Below are positions 1 through 6,323 of a stretch of DNA of 15,336 nt, piece by piece. Position numbers and translations under genes: made by a program. The notes beneath the pieces were generated by a model. That model did no database searches. It was given only the letters and a program-made list of their open reading frames with translations, and was not told where the DNA came from. The number at the start of each line of letters is the position of its first letter. The first letter of the stretch is position 1. The DNA is from Candidatus Kerfeldbacteria bacterium RIFOXYC2_FULL_38_9. GTDB lineage: Bacteria > Patescibacteriota > Patescibacteriia > UBA9570 > XYC2-FULL-38-9. The stretch is taken from assembly GCA_001818355.1 (NCBI GenBank), contig MHKJ01000053.1:14933-30268 (forward strand), in the 5' to 3' direction.

Positions 1-108
1 ATCACAACTAGGAAAAGCGTAAAAATGATAACATCTTCTCAAACAACGGTCAAGAAAAATGCTAAAAAATGCTGAGAATAGACATGGACAAAAAAATTAC
101 CTCTCTAC

Positions 109-117
109 TGTGCATAA
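109..117 (-). promoter_or_regulatory. Candidate DnaA box upstream of dnaB
   Basis: On the minus strand this reads TTATGCACA, an exact match to the relaxed DnaA-box consensus TTWTNCACA. It lies 66 bases upstream of the dnaB start, in the only substantial non-coding stretch of the window. Only one match was seen, so it is not a box cluster and not an origin on this evidence. It could be a DnaA-responsive control site for the helicase gene, or chance. Confidence 0.35.
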
Positions 118-169
118 CCACGGGGAAAAAATGAGGAAAGAATGGATTTTCTTATTCCCCAATGTAGAG

Positions 170-175
170 TATGAT
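170..175 (+). promoter_or_regulatory. Possible dnaB -10 element (leaderless start)
   Basis: TATGAT fits the sigma70 -10 consensus (TATAAT) with one mismatch. It ends 8 bases before the dnaB ATG, so transcription would begin at or within one or two bases of the start codon. No good -35 is seen at the expected spacing; the hexamer 17 bases upstream (147-152) is TTTTCT. No Shine-Dalgarno sequence lies before the ATG, which fits a leaderless message. The element may also be fortuitous in AT-rich DNA. Confidence 0.35.
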
Positions 176-183
176 AAACCAAC

Positions 184-1575
184 ATGACTGAGAACAACCA
201 ATTCAAAACAGCCAATAGCCTGGGGGAAATTCCACCGCAAAATCAAGAAGCGGAAGTGGCGGTTTTGGGCGCTTTATTGATTGAAAAAGACGCTATTATT
301 CAAATTGCCGATCAGCTTTTGCCGGAAAATTTTTACGTGGAAAAACACCGCTTGATTTATGAGTCTATGTTGGATTTGTTTAATAAACGAGAACCCATTG
401 ATGTTTTAAGTTTAGCCAGCCGCTTGGATGAAAAAGACATTCTCAAAACTATTGGCGGCCGCGCCTATTTAGCCTCTTTAACCGCTTCTGTACCCACAGC
501 CAGCAATGTGGAACATTATGCCAAAATTGTAAAACAAAAATCTTCTTTACGCCAACTAATCAGCGCTGGACATGATATTATCAAATTAGGACAACAAGAA
601 AATGAAGATACGGAAAAAGTTTTGGATTTAGCAGAACAAGCACTTTTTTCAGTTTCCCAACAATCTTTAAAACAAAATTATCTGCCTATTCGTTCTATTT
701 TAACCGAAGCTTTTGATCGTTTGGACGAAATTCATAAAAATGAAGGAAAATTACGCGGTTTATCAACAGGTTTTTCTGCCTTGGATAATCTTTTGGGTGG
801 TTTGCAAAAATCTGATTTAGTAATTTTAGCCGCTAGGCCTTCCATGGGAAAAACCGGTTTGGTTTTAGATATTGCTCGACACGTGGCTGTTAAAGAAAAA
901 GTAAGTGTGGGATTGGTAAGTTTAGAAATGAGTAAAGATCAATTGGCTGATCGTTTATTGTGCGCGGAGGCAGATATTGATTTGTGGAAAATGCGCACCG
1001 GTAAATTGCAAAACAACGAAGATTTTACCAGCATCGGCCGCGCCATGGGTGAACTTTCTGAAGCTCCGTTGTTTATTGACGATTCGGCTACCGCCAATAT
1101 TATGGAAATTCGCACCAAAGCCCGGCGGTTACAAATGGAGCACAAAATCGGCTTGTTGATTGTTGACTACTTACAGCTGATGGAGGGTCGCGTGTCTTCG
1201 GAAAACCGGGTTCAGGAAATTGCCGAAATTTCCCGCGGACTTAAGTCTATCGCCCGCGAATTAAATATTCCGGTGCTGGCCCTTTCTCAACTTTCCCGCG
1301 CGGTGGAGCAACAAACAACCCCTATTCCAAAACTATCTCATTTACGCGAATCCGGTTCTATTGAACAAGACGCCGATGTGGTTATGTTTATCTATCGAGA
1401 AGAATACTATAAAAGAGATACCGATCGCAAAAATATCGCCGATATCTTTATTGCCAAACATCGTAACGGTCCCATTGGTCAAATTGAACTGTTTTTTGAT
1501 ATTGAAAAAGCTTCTTTTAAAAATCTGGAAACACGTTACAATAATAAAGAATTACCTCCGGAAAACGCTTTTTAA
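184..1575 (+). CDS. dnaB: Replicative DNA helicase DnaB
   Basis: Hexameric helicase that unwinds DNA ahead of the replication fork and recruits primase; cytoplasmic. The 463-residue product has the usual family length and layout. The N-terminal DnaB domain (about 15-120) includes the typical PPQNQEAE segment, followed by a linker and a RecA-like ATPase domain (about 190-455). The Walker A motif is ARPSMGKT at 217-224, the Walker B/DYLQL segment is at 325-333, and the arginine-finger region KHRNGPIG is at 425-432. There is no intein and no frameshift. The ATG at 184 is chosen because the conserved N-terminal segment begins just after it. There is no Shine-Dalgarno sequence. The often-seen neighbours rpsF, ssb, rpsR and rplI are not in the 183 bases upstream; ybaB and recR follow on the same strand. 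Confidence 0.98.
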   Translation: MTENNQFKTANSLGEIPPQNQEAEVAVLGALLIEKDAIIQIADQLLPENFYVEKHRLIYESMLDLFNKREPIDVLSLASRLDEKDILKTIGGRAYLASLTASVPTASNVEHYAKIVKQKSSLRQLISAGHDIIKLGQQENEDTEKVLDLAEQALFSVSQQSLKQNYLPIRSILTEAFDRLDEIHKNEGKLRGLSTGFSALDNLLGGLQKSDLVILAARPSMGKTGLVLDIARHVAVKEKVSVGLVSLEMSKDQLADRLLCAEADIDLWKMRTGKLQNNEDFTSIGRAMGELSEAPLFIDDSATANIMEIRTKARRLQMEHKIGLLIVDYLQLMEGRVSSENRVQEIAEISRGLKSIARELNIPVLALSQLSRAVEQQTTPIPKLSHLRESGSIEQDADVVMFIYREEYYKRDTDRKNIADIFIAKHRNGPIGQIELFFDIEKASFKNLETRYNNKELPPENAF

Positions 1576-1578
1576 TTC

Positions 1579-1607
1579 TTGCTTATTATGACTAAATAAA
1601 CTAAAAT
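1579..1607 (+). promoter_or_regulatory. Candidate sigma70 promoter for ybaB-recR
   Basis: TTGCTT (1579-1584) and TAAAAT (1602-1607) are separated by 17 bases, the ideal spacing. The predicted start is near 1614, about 19 bases before the ybaB ATG. It sits in the 57-base gap after the dnaB stop, so ybaB and recR may be transcribed separately from dnaB. The gap is very AT-rich, so chance matches are likely. Confidence 0.45.
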
Positions 1608-1632
1608 TTAAAAATAATTTAAAAATACAACT

Positions 1633-1938
1633 ATGTTTCAAAAATTAAAACAGTACAAAGACTTAAGAAATACCGCCAAAAAAGCACAATCAGTTTTAGA
1701 AGAAGTAACCGTACACGCTGATACTGAGGGTGGAAAAATTGCCGTAGTCATGGATGGTAATCAAAAAATTCTTTCTTTAAATATTGATTCTGCATTACTG
1801 GCGCCGGAAAATAAAGAAAAAATAGAAAAAGGAATAAAGGAAGTAATCGCTGATGCCATGAAAAAACTGCAAAGACAAATGATGATGAAAATGAAAGCTG
1901 GCGAGCTAGAAATGCCAGACATGTCCAAGCTATCCTAA
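1633..1938 (+). CDS. ybaB: YbaB/EbfC family nucleoid-associated protein
   Basis: Small DNA-binding protein of the YbaB/EbfC family. Members form tweezer-like dimers, bind DNA with little sequence specificity and are commonly encoded next to recR. At 101 residues it has the normal family length. It shows the family pattern of an N-terminal helix (about 1-27, lysine-rich), a central beta sheet (about 33-52) and a C-terminal helix (about 58-85) rich in Met and Lys, ending in a short acidic/Met tail. It lies 3 bases before recR, so the two are almost certainly cotranscribed. No dnaX is present upstream, unlike the common dnaX-ybaB-recR order. The start is the only suitable ATG and has no Shine-Dalgarno sequence. 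Confidence 0.93.
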   Translation: MFQKLKQYKDLRNTAKKAQSVLEEVTVHADTEGGKIAVVMDGNQKILSLNIDSALLAPENKEKIEKGIKEVIADAMKKLQRQMMMKMKAGELEMPDMSKLS

Positions 1939-1941
1939 AAC

Positions 1942-2544
1942 ATGAAGGTGATACCGCCGGCAATTTATAACTTGATCAAGGAGTTTAATAAACTACCCGG
2001 CATTGGTCATAAAACCAGCGAACGGTTTGTTTTTTATTTGTTAAAACAGCCAGCCCGGGAGATTGAAAATTTAGCTCAAAGATTACGAGAACTAAAAAAT
2101 TCTGTTAAAACCTGTCATTCTTGTTTTACCTATACGGAAAAAGCAGAGTGTGAAATTTGTCAGGATATTAGTCGCGACCATCAAATTATCTGTGTGGTAG
2201 CAGAGCCGCGAGATGTTATTTCTTTAGAAAAAACCGCTCAATTTAATGGAATTTATCATGTTTTAGGCGGGTTAATCAACCATCCCGAGGGTATAGGTCC
2301 GGAACAAATTCGTTTGGCGGAATTATTAAAAAGAGTGGAAAAAAATAATATTAAAGAAATTATTATTGCTACCAATCCTACTATGGAAGGTGAAGCCACG
2401 GCTTTGCATATTGCTAAATTGTTAGCAGAAAAACCACTGATAAAAATTACTAAAATCGCCCGCGGCTTACCGATTGGCGGCGATATTGAATTTGCAGACG
2501 AAGTGACTTTAGGCAATGCTTTGCAGGCACGTCAAAAAATGTAA
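1942..2544 (+). CDS. recR: Recombination mediator protein RecR
   Basis: Works with RecF/RecO to load RecA on gapped single-stranded DNA during recombinational repair. At 200 residues it has standard length, with domains in the expected order. A helix-hairpin-helix lies around KLPGIGHKTSER (17-28). A four-cysteine zinc finger has C58, C61, C70 and C73. A Toprim domain (about 81-175) includes E88 in the VVAEPRD segment and the NPTMEGEATA segment at 145-154. The C-terminal GLPIGGDIEFADEVTLGNAL block is at 175-194. The start lies 3 bases after the ybaB stop and has no Shine-Dalgarno sequence. The gene ends facing rplU on the opposite strand. Confidence 0.97.
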   Translation: MKVIPPAIYNLIKEFNKLPGIGHKTSERFVFYLLKQPAREIENLAQRLRELKNSVKTCHSCFTYTEKAECEICQDISRDHQIICVVAEPRDVISLEKTAQFNGIYHVLGGLINHPEGIGPEQIRLAELLKRVEKNNIKEIIIATNPTMEGEATALHIAKLLAEKPLIKITKIARGLPIGGDIEFADEVTLGNALQARQKM

Positions 2545-2557
2545 ATAAAATTTCGTC

Positions 2558-2604
2558 TTAGTGTACAGATTTGAACTAAACGTTACTATTAAACACTAAT
2601 TTTT
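2558..2604. terminator. Weak candidate bidirectional terminator between recR and rplU
   Basis: A 7-bp inverted repeat, TTAGTGT (2558-2564) and ACACTAA (2593-2599), lies at the convergent junction and is followed on the plus strand by five T residues (2600-2604). The loop is long (28 bases), the stem is AT-rich, and the right arm lies just inside the rplU 3' end. It is the only candidate seen in this junction, and the energetics look poor. Confidence 0.22.
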
Positions 2605-2909
2605 ACCACCTCTAACTGAGTAAAAGGTTGGCGGTGTCCATAGGTGCGGCTATAGCGCACTTTAGCTTTAAATTTTTTGACAACAATTTTTCTTGCTCTG
2701 TCTTGTTTTAATACCTTGGCTTCTACTTTGGCAGAAGCAACATAAGGGGTGCCTACTTTCAAATTTTTACCATCTTCCTCAGACACCAACAACACTTCTT
2801 TAAGAATAATATTTTTTCCTACTCCCGCCGAATCAATTTTCTCCACCTTAAGCAAATCTCCCTCTTTAATTTTGTATTGTTTTCCGCCTGTTTTTATTAC
2901 TGCGATCAT
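2589..2909 (-). CDS. rplU: 50S ribosomal protein L21 (bL21)
   Basis: Large-subunit protein that binds 23S rRNA. The 106-residue product has the usual length. It opens with the highly conserved IAVIKTGGKQYKI segment (2-14) and contains the C-terminal GHRQPFTQLEV signature (91-101). A lysine-rich RNA-binding segment (about 74-90) precedes that signature. The gene is not followed by rpmA (L27) and obgE, which commonly accompany rplU; instead it converges with recR. It has its own strong promoter about 28 bases upstream and no Shine-Dalgarno sequence. Confidence 0.97.
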   Translation of the reverse strand: MIAVIKTGGKQYKIKEGDLLKVEKIDSAGVGKNIILKEVLLVSEEDGKNLKVGTPYVASAKVEAKVLKQDRARKIVVKKFKAKVRYSRTYGHRQPFTQLEVVKISV

Positions 2910-2936
2910 AATAGTATGTTATTTTTAACAGAATAT

Positions 2937-2965
2937 AGTATATCCTCTTTGCCAAAAATCGTCAA
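2937..2965 (-). promoter_or_regulatory. Strong sigma70-type promoter for rplU
   Basis: On the minus strand TTGACG (2960-2965) and TATACT (2937-2942) are separated by exactly 17 bases; each hexamer has one mismatch to consensus. The predicted start near 2930 gives a leader of about 20 bases before the rplU ATG at 2909. It lies in the 73-base gap after the DUF192 gene. This is the best-matching promoter seen in the window. Confidence 0.75.
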
Positions 2966-2982
2966 TAGGAGCTTATTTTGTG

Positions 2983-3441
2983 TTATTTAATAATTTTAAA
3001 ATCATCACCAATTTTAATATTTAAGCGGTCAATTGTGCCAGCGGCTACTTCTAACACATCTGTAACCGGCGAGATGGGTTGATAGGCTTTTAATTGATTA
3101 AAAGCTACACCTGGTTCCGGTTTGGCGTTTTTAGTTAAGTCTATCACCCTGTTACCATCAATCCAAATAATATCTAAAGGAATTTTCATATCCTTCATCC
3201 AAAAAACTCTTTTAGTTCTGTCTGAAAAAATAAACAACATACCTTTTTCAGCGCCAATTTTAGAACGACCTTGTAAACCATTGGTATGTTCAACAACACT
3301 ATCAGCAATTTCCACTTTAAAAATATTTCCCTGAAGAGAAATTTGCGCATGATCTTTTTGATAATTAAAACGATACATTAAAAAGCCCATGCCGATCATA
3401 AATAAAACCATAAAAACAATGGTAGTAACAAAAGCCCTCAT
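2983..3441 (-). CDS. Membrane-anchored DUF192 family protein
   Basis: DUF192 proteins are small, often exported or membrane-anchored, and have no firmly assigned biochemical role. The 152-residue product has an N-terminal hydrophobic segment (about 5-23) that looks like an uncleaved signal anchor, followed by an extracytoplasmic domain with the family signatures GLQGRS (55-60), GMLFIF (67-72), FWMKDMKIPLDIIWID (80-95) and a GDDF-containing C-terminus. No lipobox cysteine is seen. Its ATG overlaps the TGA stop of the upstream transferase gene by 4 bases (ATGA), indicating translational coupling and cotranscription. An envelope role is inferred from the anchor and the neighbour only. Confidence 0.88.
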   Translation of the reverse strand: MRAFVTTIVFMVLFMIGMGFLMYRFNYQKDHAQISLQGNIFKVEIADSVVEHTNGLQGRSKIGAEKGMLFIFSDRTKRVFWMKDMKIPLDIIWIDGNRVIDLTKNAKPEPGVAFNQLKAYQPISPVTDVLEVAAGTIDRLNIKIGDDFKIIK

Positions 3442-4529
3442 AAATTATTGCGTTTAGCTTTTTTCTTATGCAGATGTACTAAAATAAAACCAAGAATAAT
3501 CATGATTGTCAACAACAAAAGCAAAACATAAGCTTTCTGTTTAGACTGTAAAAACAAAGCGCTGACACCAAAAATCGTGGTTAAAGTATATAAAATTAAC
3601 ACCACCTGCCGATGAGAAAGGCCGATATCTAAAAGACGTAAATGTAAATGCTGACGATCGGCTAAAAAAGGAGATTTTTTTTCTAAAAAAAAGCGCCGGA
3701 AAATAACCCATAAAACATCAAAAATGGGCACTCCTAAAATTAATAAAGCCGTAGCGATCTTACCTCCGGAAATAATAGCCAAAACCCCCAAAATAAATCC
3801 GGCAAACAACGAACCAGATTCACCTAAAAATATTTTAGCCGGATGCCAATTAAAAAATAAAAAACCTAAAAAAACCACAGCTACCAACGCGGCTAAAAGC
3901 GCGGTGTCTGCTTGTAACACTTCTTGCGACAAACTTAAAATAAAAATAATTACCGATCCGATAACAGTTACCCCGGAAACCAAACCGTCCAAACCATCTA
4001 AAAATTTAGTGGTATACATCATGCCCGTCAACCACAACAAGGTAAAAAGATCTGCCAATAAAGTAAGGGCGTAAGGTATTCCTTTAATGGTGAAAACGGT
4101 AAATTTGATACTGTCTAAATAAAACAAATCGCCAAAAGGATTGGTAATATAACTAATGCCAATGCCAGCAGTAATAATAGAGATAGTAGCTAACATTGGA
4201 AAAATAATCTGCCAACGGGGAGCCAAATCAAAACGATCATCTAAAATTCCACCAATTAAAATAAAAATACTCCCTATGATTACTCCCAAAAGATGCTTGG
4301 TTAAAAATTGACCGCTTTGCAGTTGTGGCCATAAAAAAATCATGCCTAAAATAAAAGATAAAATCACCGCCACTCCACCCAATAAAGGGGTAGAATGACT
4401 GTGAATTTTTCTGGGTTTGTTTGGCAAGTCAACAATTTTAAAATAAGTGGCTACTTTTTTTATTACCACAGTTAAGACCACGGCAATACCAAAGGTCAAA
4501 ATAAGTAAAGCTATGGTTTGAGCTTGCAT
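3438..4529 (-). CDS. WecA/TagO/MraY-family polyprenyl-phosphate sugar-1-phosphate transferase
   Basis: Polytopic membrane enzyme of 363 residues with about 10-11 hydrophobic segments. The family moves a sugar-1-phosphate from a UDP-sugar to undecaprenyl phosphate, starting synthesis of an envelope glycan. Visible landmarks are DLPNKPRKIHSHSTPLLGG (34-52), the catalytic DDRFD (97-101), LDGLDGL (177-183), the cytoplasmic FNWHPAKIFLGESGS loop (226-240) and DRQHLHLRLLDIGLSHRQ (291-308). The N-terminal signature and the last motif resemble WecA/TagO more than MraY. Unusual residues: K175 where the family normally has Asn before DGLDG, E237 where a metal-binding Asp is usual (GDxGS), and L297 in the His-rich motif (HLHL, not HLHH). 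The acceptor glycan cannot be told from sequence. It lies 9 bases after ruvX. Confidence 0.88.
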   Translation of the reverse strand: MQAQTIALLILTFGIAVVLTVVIKKVATYFKIVDLPNKPRKIHSHSTPLLGGVAVILSFILGMIFLWPQLQSGQFLTKHLLGVIIGSIFILIGGILDDRFDLAPRWQIIFPMLATISIITAGIGISYITNPFGDLFYLDSIKFTVFTIKGIPYALTLLADLFTLLWLTGMMYTTKFLDGLDGLVSGVTVIGSVIIFILSLSQEVLQADTALLAALVAVVFLGFLFFNWHPAKIFLGESGSLFAGFILGVLAIISGGKIATALLILGVPIFDVLWVIFRRFFLEKKSPFLADRQHLHLRLLDIGLSHRQVVLILYTLTTIFGVSALFLQSKQKAYVLLLLLTIMIILGFILVHLHKKKAKRNNL

Positions 4530-4538
4530 AATTAACTG

Positions 4539-4937
4539 CTAATGTGAAGAAAGACCGTCTAAAAAATTTTGCAAAAAAATTTGAGCCGCTACTTGATCTC
4601 TCTCTTTTTTATTAATTCCTCGCAAAATTTTTTCCGCCATTTGAGAAGTAAGGCGTTCATCGGTAGTTTGTACCGGAATGGTCACATGGTTGCGCAGTTT
4701 TTCTATGAAACGCGCCACCATCTCACTCATTTCAGTTTTTTCACCACTTAAATTCAAAGGCATGCCAACTATGATGCTATCCACTTTTTCCTCCACTACG
4801 ATATTTTTAATTCTCTCAATAACTGCTTTTTGTACAGAAGAAGAAATTGTTTCTTTAACCACAGATAACCGCGCTGATGAATCAGAAATAGCAATGCCGG
4901 TGCGTTTGGTGCCGTAATCAATACCTAAATATTTCAT
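4539..4937 (-). CDS. ruvX: Putative pre-16S rRNA nuclease YqgF/RuvX
   Basis: RNase H-like fold protein implicated in final 5' processing of 16S rRNA (E. coli YqgF) and earlier proposed to be a Holliday junction resolvase. The 132-residue product has normal length. Motifs: GIDYGTKRTGIA (5-16) with the catalytic Asp at 7, VGMPLNLSG (57-65), DERLTS (93-98), and the C-terminal DQVAAQIFLQNFLD helix (114-127) with its conserved Asp. The ATG overlaps the map TGA stop by 4 bases. Placement straight after map in a ribosomal operon fits a ribosome-maturation role. The start has no Shine-Dalgarno sequence; the stop is TAG. Confidence 0.94.
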   Translation of the reverse strand: MKYLGIDYGTKRTGIAISDSSARLSVVKETISSSVQKAVIERIKNIVVEEKVDSIIVGMPLNLSGEKTEMSEMVARFIEKLRNHVTIPVQTTDERLTSQMAEKILRGINKKERDQVAAQIFLQNFLDGLSSH

Positions 4938-5680
4938 AATGCTAATTTAGTAAGTATTTGAGGATCTTTTTTAGTAATGGCGATAGTATCTTCAAAATGT
5001 GCTGAAAGTGTACCGTCTTTGGTGGTTATTGTCCAGCCGTCTTGGGAAAAATTGACCTGAAATTGGCCAATATTTACCATTGGCTCAATAGCTAAAACCA
5101 TGCCGGCCGTCAATGTTTTTCCTTGACCTTTTTTGCCAAAATTAGGTACCTGCGGCTCTTCATGCACCTCTGTGCCAATACCATGGCCAACCAAGCTTCG
5201 CACCACAGAAAAACCATTTTTTTCCACATAGTTTTTAATAGCAAAACCGATATCACCAATGGTATTACCCGCCTTAGCCACGGCCACACCAAGAGCTAAA
5301 GCTGTTTGCGTCACAGATAATAATTTTTGCGCGGAAGCGCTAATTTTACCAATGCCCATGGTGCGCGCCATATCCGTACACAAGCCTTTATAACGCAAAC
5401 CACCATCAAGGGAAAAAAGATCACCCTCTTTTAATCGACGTTTCCCGGGAATGCCATGCACTACTTCATCGTTAATAGAAGTACAAATGGATTTAGGATA
5501 TCCTTTATAACCTAAAAAAGCCGGCTCTCCTCCTAAGGATCTAACTGTGGTCACAAAAATATCATCTAACGCTAGCGTGCTGACTCCGGGTTTAGCGGCC
5601 GCCATGACCGCTGATAATCCTTTTCCTAAAATAATACCTCCTTGCTTTTGAATCTCTATTTGTTGCAAAGTTTTAATCAT
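4934..5680 (-). CDS. map: Type I methionine aminopeptidase
   Basis: Removes the initiator Met from nascent proteins after deformylation; cytosolic two-metal enzyme. The 248-residue product contains all expected residues: His75 (INDEVVHGIPG), metal ligands Asp92 (FSLDGG) and Asp103 (CTDMART), His166 (GHGIGTEVHEEP), Glu199 (LAIEPMV) and Glu230 (SAHFEDT). The reading frame is open 45 bases further upstream with ATGs at 5698 and 5725. The ATG at 5680 is preferred because the residues after it align with the usual family N-terminus, and because it gives a minimal 8-base overlap with adk (ATGATTAA). The order secY-adk-map is canonical; infA does not follow. Confidence 0.96.
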   Translation of the reverse strand: MIKTLQQIEIQKQGGIILGKGLSAVMAAAKPGVSTLALDDIFVTTVRSLGGEPAFLGYKGYPKSICTSINDEVVHGIPGKRRLKEGDLFSLDGGLRYKGLCTDMARTMGIGKISASAQKLLSVTQTALALGVAVAKAGNTIGDIGFAIKNYVEKNGFSVVRSLVGHGIGTEVHEEPQVPNFGKKGQGKTLTAGMVLAIEPMVNIGQFQVNFSQDGWTITTKDGTLSAHFEDTIAITKKDPQILTKLAL

Positions 5681-6323
5681 GGACTTGTTTAAAAACATCC
5701 TGAATTCTTTGCCAAACCTCTGCAATCGGACCTAAACCATCAATGGTATACAAAATAGCTCTTTGTTCATAACGCACCAACAACGGTTCCGTTTCTTGAT
5801 GAAAAATTTTTAAACGCTTGGAAATGGCCGCTGGTTTATCATCGTCTCGCTGATAAAGATTGTGGCCGCAAAAATCACAAACATTTTCTTGTACTGGTTT
5901 TTTAAATTCCAAATGATAAGTGGCACCGCAATGAGAACATACGCGACGTTGCGATAATCTATGCACTGATTCTTGATCTGGAATTTTGAATAGTAATACG
6001 TGCGAAACATTGGTTAAAGCATCCAACTCATCAGCTTGCGTTTTATTTCTGGGATAACCATCTAAAATAAAACCCCCTAAACAATCTTCTTGTTCTAAAC
6101 GTTCTTTCATAATAGCGTTGGTAATCTCATCCGGAACCAAGTTGCCTTGTTTTAAAATAAGTTCTACTTTTTTTCCCAGATCCGTAGCCTCTGCTACTGC
6201 TTTGCGAAAAATATTTCCAGGCGCCAGTTGAGGAATACCAAAAAATCCACTTAAACGTTCCGCCTGTGTGCCTTTACCAGAGCCCTGGGGACCAAATAAA
6301 ACAATTTTTTTAAAATCGGTCAT
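5673..6323 (-). CDS. adk: Adenylate kinase, zinc-binding LID type
   Basis: Interconverts ATP + AMP and 2 ADP. The 216-residue long-form enzyme has the P-loop GPQGSGKGT (11-19), the AMP-site DGYPR (88-92) and a zinc-type LID with C129, C132, C149 and C152. The AMP-binding segment usually written STGD-x-x-R is here APGNIFR (34-40): the final Arg is kept, while Ser, Thr and Asp are replaced by Ala, Pro and Asn. The remainder is full length and intact, so activity is expected. The ATG overlaps the 3' end of secY by 14 bases, indicating coupled translation; no Shine-Dalgarno sequence is seen. Confidence 0.96.
   Translation of the reverse strand: MTDFKKIVLFGPQGSGKGTQAERLSGFFGIPQLAPGNIFRKAVAEATDLGKKVELILKQGNLVPDEITNAIMKERLEQEDCLGGFILDGYPRNKTQADELDALTNVSHVLLFKIPDQESVHRLSQRRVCSHCGATYHLEFKKPVQENVCDFCGHNLYQRDDDKPAAISKRLKIFHQETEPLLVRYEQRAILYTIDGLGPIAEVWQRIQDVFKQVHD

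Noticed and set aside
1..75. A reading frame open from the left edge to a TGA at 73-75 (24 codons) that could be the tail of an upstream gene
   Set aside because: It is short, low complexity (Lys/Thr/Ser-rich) and shows no recognisable motif; the minus strand also has no supported start here. I treat 1-183 as non-coding apart from the DnaA-box and -10 candidates.
3438..4529. Annotating the transferase as MraY itself
   Set aside because: The DLPNKPRKIHS start and the RQHLHLRLLDIGLSHRQ block look more like WecA/TagO. The acceptor cannot be decided by eye, so no gene symbol is given.
4934..4937. Possible recoding of TGA (code 25, as in Gracilibacteria/Absconditabacteria)
   Set aside because: TGA ends map and the transferase gene at sensible C-termini, and no conserved protein in the window contains an in-frame TGA.
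5681..5725. 15 extra codons upstream of map with alternative ATGs at 5725 and 5698
   Set aside because: They overlap adk more deeply, and the family N-terminus aligns from the ATG at 5680.
6310..6323. The secY/adk overlap as a frameshift or assembly error
   Set aside because: Both proteins have complete, normal termini; a 14-base overlap is ordinary translational coupling in a compact genome.
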